Of a DNA stretch of 64,000 bases, positions 58,264 through 64,000 are shown in pieces. The notes beneath the pieces are model-generated. The model did not search any database. It was not told where the DNA came from and saw only the letters and a list, made by a program, of their open reading frames with translations. The DNA comes from Acanthaster planci (taxonomy: Eukaryota; Echinodermata; Asteroidea; Valvatida; Acanthasteridae): assembly GCF_001949145.1 (NCBI RefSeq), contig NW_019091645.1:142739-206738 (forward strand), in the 5' to 3' direction. The position numbers and the translations under genes are program-made. Every line of letters starts with the position of its first letter. Within the stretch, counting starts at the first letter, position 1.

Positions 58264-61200
58264 TACTGGCTGGACCTAAGCGTGGTCATATACACAAGAA
58301 GCCTCTTCAGATTTCGTCGGTCGTGTTGGGAGAGAATGCTATACCATCGATTGAATCACTTCTTATATGCAGCGCTGTCAACGGGTTGCCGACGTCAGGA
58401 ACATGTCACTTTATTTGAACCAGTTATGAAAGTGTGGGTGGTTCGTATCTAATGAGGGACCTGCTGAAAAATAATTAGCTTTCCTCATTTCATGTAACAT
58501 ATAACATCGATATGATGTCATTGATTTATAAAACGCTATTATATCTTATCTTAATGTGTGTAACGTAGTGTGTTACTTATTTAGATGTATTTTAATGTCT
58601 ATGTATTAAAGCAGATGGGTACATTTTCTGTTTATGTATTCTGAGGGAAAAAGAAAGAATTAAATTGAATTGATTTAGAGAATCGGGTCTGACCTCTGAC
58701 CCTTAGAGGTTGACCCAGAATTATTAGAGTCCCAATTTGTTACCAATTGCAAATGATCTCCGATCGCAAAATGTGTGCAATCTGAAATTTTTTTCAGCTG
58801 CAAACTGCACCATACTTTTAGCTGTCTTAAGAATTTTAGATCACTGAAACTGGCTTAAGCTAATTGAAAGTGCACTTTATTTTGTATTATAAGCAGGTAA
58901 GGTAGCGTTTTCGTTGTTTCAGAAAAATAAAGAAAACGGCTTAAAGACGCAAAATCTTACCTTCGTTTCTCTTGTCCTCGAACTTTCCCGGTGGTTTGGG
59001 TTTGTATTGATTATTGGGGATCAATGTATATTCAAAACTCGTATGTTTGTGTGATTTTATTTGATTTTTCTTGAGCAGAAGGAAAAGGCAATTTATTTAG
59101 AAATGCATCGTCTTTAAATCCAAAGCAATGATCGTGATTTATCTTTTAAATATTTGGGGGGGGGCAGTTTGCTTTTGCGACAAATTTTCACAATCAAAAA
59201 TGATTGCAAGGCATGAAAAGTTGCAAAGTTGCACAATGGTATCCAAAAGGTTACGTCTAGCGGCAAGAACCTCCTTATAGTTGTATAATAATTCAGGGAA
59301 CGGCTCCAGAAGCTTTCCTACAATTCCTAGTGATCAAGGCTAAAAACCTGCAGCTTATTTAGTAGCTGGTCTCGAATTAATAGTCACACTTAGCAGAACG
59401 AATCTTTCAAGTCTTTTAATTGTAAGACTCTAAGGAAATTTTTTGTATTGTACATCGTTGCTTTTTGATCGTCTTGTAAACAGCTTACTGAATTAGAAGG
59501 AAACCAAGCCAATTAGGGTTCCTGCCTTCACTGGCATTCCACTGAGCCTCCCATCTGATCACCTGCTACAGGAATCATGGAGAATAGTCCTTAACTGTTG
59601 TCGCAAAAATCTCAAATAGCTTAAAATATCGCCTTTGGATGAATTTGGTAAATTGTAAAGAAGCCGAAGTCAAGCATAATTTCACACGAGGAATGTTTCC
59701 TACAGATATATGGTAAAAGGCAGGTAATTAAAATGTTGCTAATGTTCCAAACCACAATACACATTACTTAAGTCTGTTATTTTTGTCCCTTCAACTACCC
59801 ACAACCATTGACAGCTATTCGAAGCTGCAAACTTTGGTGAAATCCCAATAAAAAATGGATGTAGTTGTTGATTTAATACCTAGTTATCTGTGAGTGGCTG
59901 AAGTCACTGTTCCCAACTGTTTTAAAAACCTTTAAAACTAAACACTGCTCGCTAAAACCACATCCAAATTGACTGGACAGAAACGGATAGCCTGATTAGC
60001 GGTATATGCAATCCTATGAAATTTGCTATTAATTTCTTCGTTATCTCATAAATTGACTTAATGAGCTCAAAACATCGATAAAAAAGCCTCCCCAGGGGCT
60101 TCGTTAAGGCTTCGTTAAGCAGACAGTCGAAAATTAGACATCATTATTTGCAACAGTTTTGAAACTTTTTTTAACACAATGAAAACAGTTTTTATAATAA
60201 TAGGATTAGGAATAGAGTGAAGCGAGTGTTTTGTCTTGGCTTCATGGACAATTAGGCCTAATAGGCCAACTACAAAGTACTAACAAGGGACTGACGGGGG
60301 AGTATCAAACCCTCTAGGATATATGTAAAATCATAATTGAGATTAGAGGATCGAGGACTGTTAGCGCTATTGTTATGTTCAAAAAGATTACGAATGCGTT
60401 ATAATTTCTTTAGTTTTGTTATAGATGCAGTAAAAATTACTGAAAAGGGACCATTCCAGATATTAATACCACTCTAAGCTTTTCCTTTTTAAGACACCGT
60501 CGTCCTGCTGAAGCCAACATTTTATTCGTCTAAGAATTAATAATAAACCCAGGAGAATTCGATTTTGTTCCAGAGGGTGTGTACTGAAACGATTTAATAA
60601 TCGCAATTACGTTCACTTTTAGAATGCCTAAATGTAATGTTAGAATGTGTAGACTTTTGTATGCCACATATAAGTTATTTTCTCAGTGAACTGCATGTAA
60701 TTAGGAACAAGAACCACCTGTCTTCACAATTGCAAATGGTGTAGGAACTTTCAGAAGAACTCCGGACCCATGCACTGCTCAGCAGTAATGAATGAAAAAT
60801 CATAAAATAAAGGAGAACATTGTGTTTCTTCATGATTTAAAGTAAGTCAGTTTGAACATGACGCCATAATTTATTCGGAAGAAAAACTATATACTAACCT
60901 CGTTATGAAAATGACAAGGAAAACCTGTTTGAATATCGTTTTAGTTACCTTACGTATTGCTAGACTCATTACAAAGAAATGTCAAATATCCAGATAATAA
61001 TAAAAGTTCATGTCCATTTGTTCCGTGCTTTTAAGGATGCTTAACCTTTTGTAATGTTTTCTGCAGTTGTACAAAGAATTCTCACAAACATACACTCGCC
61101 TCAGAACAAGAAAGGTAGGCCAAGATGTATTTGTAAAATACAAAACTTGATTACAAAGAAACCATCAGTCGTTAAATGTTCATTTTGTAATGTAATTGAA

Positions 61201-64000
61201 ATCTCATTGTCACACTGTGTTTACGACTGCTGTGCGGGTAGTAAGTAGTGCGACGATTACACAGGCAGCGTACAGACAGTACAAGACTAGGAGCGACGGC
61301 ACGACGGAGACTATGCGTCCTCGAGGGAGCATGTAGCGAAGCAACAACGCCACACATACTGTTCCTTTCCCGTATTCATTTCACAACTCTTAAAGGTCAT
61401 AAAGGTTAAAAAATGGAGGTATTTCGTATGCTGTCAATACAAACGATACACAGGTCAAGTGTCTATCACGTACATGGTCGAGGCTTATGTTTCCCCAATG
61501 GGATAAATACCACAGAAAAGGCACAAAATCGTTTTATTGAGTTACATATTACAATCAACCCATATTAAGTGACAACAGCAGTAATATCTGATTTTTTAAA
61601 AAACAGTTTAGAAATCGATTTTATCGTTAGATTCTGCAGGCCTACGTAGGCCCCACTTTCTAGATCACACTTACAGTTAAATGAACGACCAGATGGTCAA
61701 CTTGTTGCAAAGTTGATGAATAAAATATAAATATACGCTCCGTGAAAATGAATGTGCCTAATCTTGCAATCCAGCATGATGTTATCTCAAATTTAGGTTT
61801 CAATGTAAGAATTTTAGAGCAAGCTATCCGGTTCGTGTAAGTGTGACGTCACTTCACTTTAAACCACGCCCACTGCGGATGCACTGCACAAAGAGTTACA
61901 TGCATTAATCGCCGTTTACATGGAACCGGAAGTTAACACATAACTTCAGCGATCGTCCAATGGGAGCCTGCAAATCGTTTAGCGTCCACGTTTGTGACGA
62001 AGTCACTTACGAACTGGATACCCTAATATTATCTAAGGAAAAACTTTGAAGTTCAAGTTTCAAACCTGTACGCATTGGTCATCACGATGCTCAGCTTTCC
62101 CCTCAAAATAAAGCAGTTGCTGTGTTTTTTTTTTTGCTAATACCGTGTCTTGTGGAATACTGGCTCATCTTTACCAAACTAAATCCAAACTTAAAAGCAA
62201 AGCCAAACCGTTTCAGTTTCTAGGCATGTAAAGTCAAAGAGATCAGATTAATTGGAGGTAAGTGGATGCTGTGTGATGCCAATGCGAACGATTTATAGGC
62301 CACATCCAAATCGGGTATAGCTGTGGATGGGGGGGGCAAGGGCCTACGCACTCCCCCCCCCAAAAAACACACTTGCCCCCTTTTTTTGTTTAAACGAAAT
62401 GAAAGAATCACTTCATTGCCCAGAATGTGTAAAAGGAAGTCTCCAAAATGTAGCAGAAGGCCAATATCACTGGAAAAAATTCCTCCCCCAGAAAACAAGC
62501 ACCCGCCCTCTCAGCCCGATGTTTTGGCTCTGGACACGCTTGGTTGTAGCATATACTCTCTCGCCCAGTGGGGGGTTTACCAACAGATGTTTAAATGACA
62601 TTTTCTGAGTAACATATTAAAGTGAATCCATTTTTGAAACAAAAAAATCTTTACAAAAACCTGCACGCTTTTACATTTCGATGCCCCAATTAGCCCCTAC
62701 TTTCTCCAGGGTCTGTTGTTGGTTTAGCTCTACTCATGCACAACCGCTTTTTTCTATTTAGGCCTATAGTGATGATGTGTATACACAACATTTCGTTATT
62801 GCGATAGCCGAACACAAATATTTGAATAAAGTTGTCCGAGTTGCATATTAAAGTAAACCCATTTAGAAACAAAAAAAATTAAAAACCTCAGATTGCAAAA
62901 GTTTTTTTATTCTTTAACACGAAAAGGTGAAATATTCTTTCTGCTCCTGTTTGATTCTGCACTGATTGGGCTTCGTTTCCTCATTTACGTAAAACCGGCA
63001 GGATGCCTCCGGTTTCATTGACTGCCACGTCTGCAAGACGTCGGAGACTAAGTACGTGACAGGAAACCAGTCTAGGCAGAACCACGCCCTTACACTCAGG
63101 GAGCGCTGTTCGTTATTCATATGTAAATTTTTCTTGTGTGGGAAAAAAGAAAAGAATTTCCGAATCATTTTTCTTTGTAAAATATTATTCAAAGCTGTGG
63201 GTTTGCAATAAATTCGACAATCTAAAAATAAATAAATTAAAGATCTGCCCTATGGGACCGTTATTGATATTTACTTGACAAATAGAGTAGCTGATCCAAT
63301 CATTCATTGGTTTCCGCCGCAATGAATGCAAGGCTAGAGTGAATGCGGAAGGGAACCAGTGTAACTGCCCAACAATGAAATTCTCACGTGGGGTAACGCG
63401 CATTCATAAATTCGCGGGCATCGTGGAAGGAGCTTCAGTTTAACTACGCCATCTTGACAGTCAAAGTAAGTATGCCCTTTTTGAGTCGAAAGGAACTGTT
63501 ATTGACCCTCATGAGTAGAAGTGGCATAGTTTACTGTTTAGAAAGTAGAGTGAACTGATAAAAGTTAGAACATCGACGGGTTAAAGCTCGATATTCACAT
63601 TTCAATTGTGACTCGTTCACTTCGTCGTGGTAGGCCAAGTTCCAGGGTTCACGTTCCATAATGTAGGGAAATCACGCATTTTCCCTTGCAGCAGTCTATT
63701 AGGCATTTAGAAAGTGACAACATGTCTAAAAGTCACGTTTAGCAGTGCTAATATTGAAGCACTGACTTGGAAAGCATTTAGAATTTTCAGACCAGTCTTG
63801 TGAGGTTTTATGGCAGGGTGTCATCAAGTGATGGCTGGATACGGAATTCTTATAATTCCACGTTTTCTTCCAAAGTCCTCCACAAAATGGCTCTCCAACC
63901 CTTTGTGTAATAGGAAGACTTCCTGAGGAAGTAAAGATAATTTGGAAAGTATACGGAACTTTTCCCTCGGTCAGGTTTGTAGAAAGGTTTGCATGAACCT
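58264..64000. other. 3' end of window, no gene recognised
   Basis: No coding exon supported. A minus-strand donor-like GAAACGAAG|GTAAGA near 58957 could mark an upstream untranslated exon of the SMB receptor. G/C runs at about 62326-62370 adjoin an inverted GGGGGGCAAG/CTTGCCCCC pair. A 64-codon frame at 61054-61248 carries a CxxC-type cysteine cluster but no recognised domain. Confidence 0.4.

Overview
This is a window of animal nuclear DNA at roughly 40% GC, with spliced genes, long introns and many short transposon remnants. The genes are metazoan: a DPP7-type peptidase, EBAG9, a somatomedin-B receptor and a death-domain kinase. The local tandem expansion of intron-poor rhodopsin-like receptors points to a marine deuterostome invertebrate. 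An echinoderm fits best; a hemichordate or amphioxus is possible. The species call is inference.

Layout. 1-4.2 kb: no convincing gene; a degenerate ~147-bp tandem repeat and a ~1.07-kb foldback element. 4.9-6.4 kb (+): an intact single-exon DPP7-like S28 serine peptidase. 6.5-26.4 kb (+): four tandem class A GPCR genes. Each has a TATA-like promoter, a short non-coding first exon with a GT donor, an intron of 0.9-2.8 kb, an acceptor 21-48 bp before the ATG, and one 297-299-codon coding exon. Introns and flanks carry MITEs and a broken IS630/mariner-type transposase. 26.4-32.3 kb: gene-poor; it holds a 5' DPP7 copy and a GPCR scrap joined by a CAAGACC-rich element, and a tRNA-derived SINE. 32.7-37.7 kb (-): a gene I assembled from six exons, all joined in phase 1, encoding death domain, acidic linker, MLK/ZAK-like kinase and NHL-type propeller. 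41.4-44.9 kb (+): EBAG9 in four coding exons, with a 21-bp minisatellite in intron 2. 50.7-58.3 kb (-): a class B/Methuselah-like 7TM receptor with a somatomedin B domain, rebuilt from three exons including a signal-peptide exon about 3.9 kb upstream. The rest shows no gene I can support.

How the genes relate. The GPCR array is one expanding locus: promoters, first exons, coding exons and 3' flanks are all paralogous, and the relic at 29.8-30.2 kb suggests that copies of the DPP7-GPCR neighbourhood were once spread more widely. The DD-kinase-NHL gene looks like a cytosolic signalling adaptor-kinase built by exon shuffling. EBAG9 and the SMB receptor appear to be unrelated neighbours. Splice junctions were read by eye from consensus sites and phase agreement; there are no transcript data.
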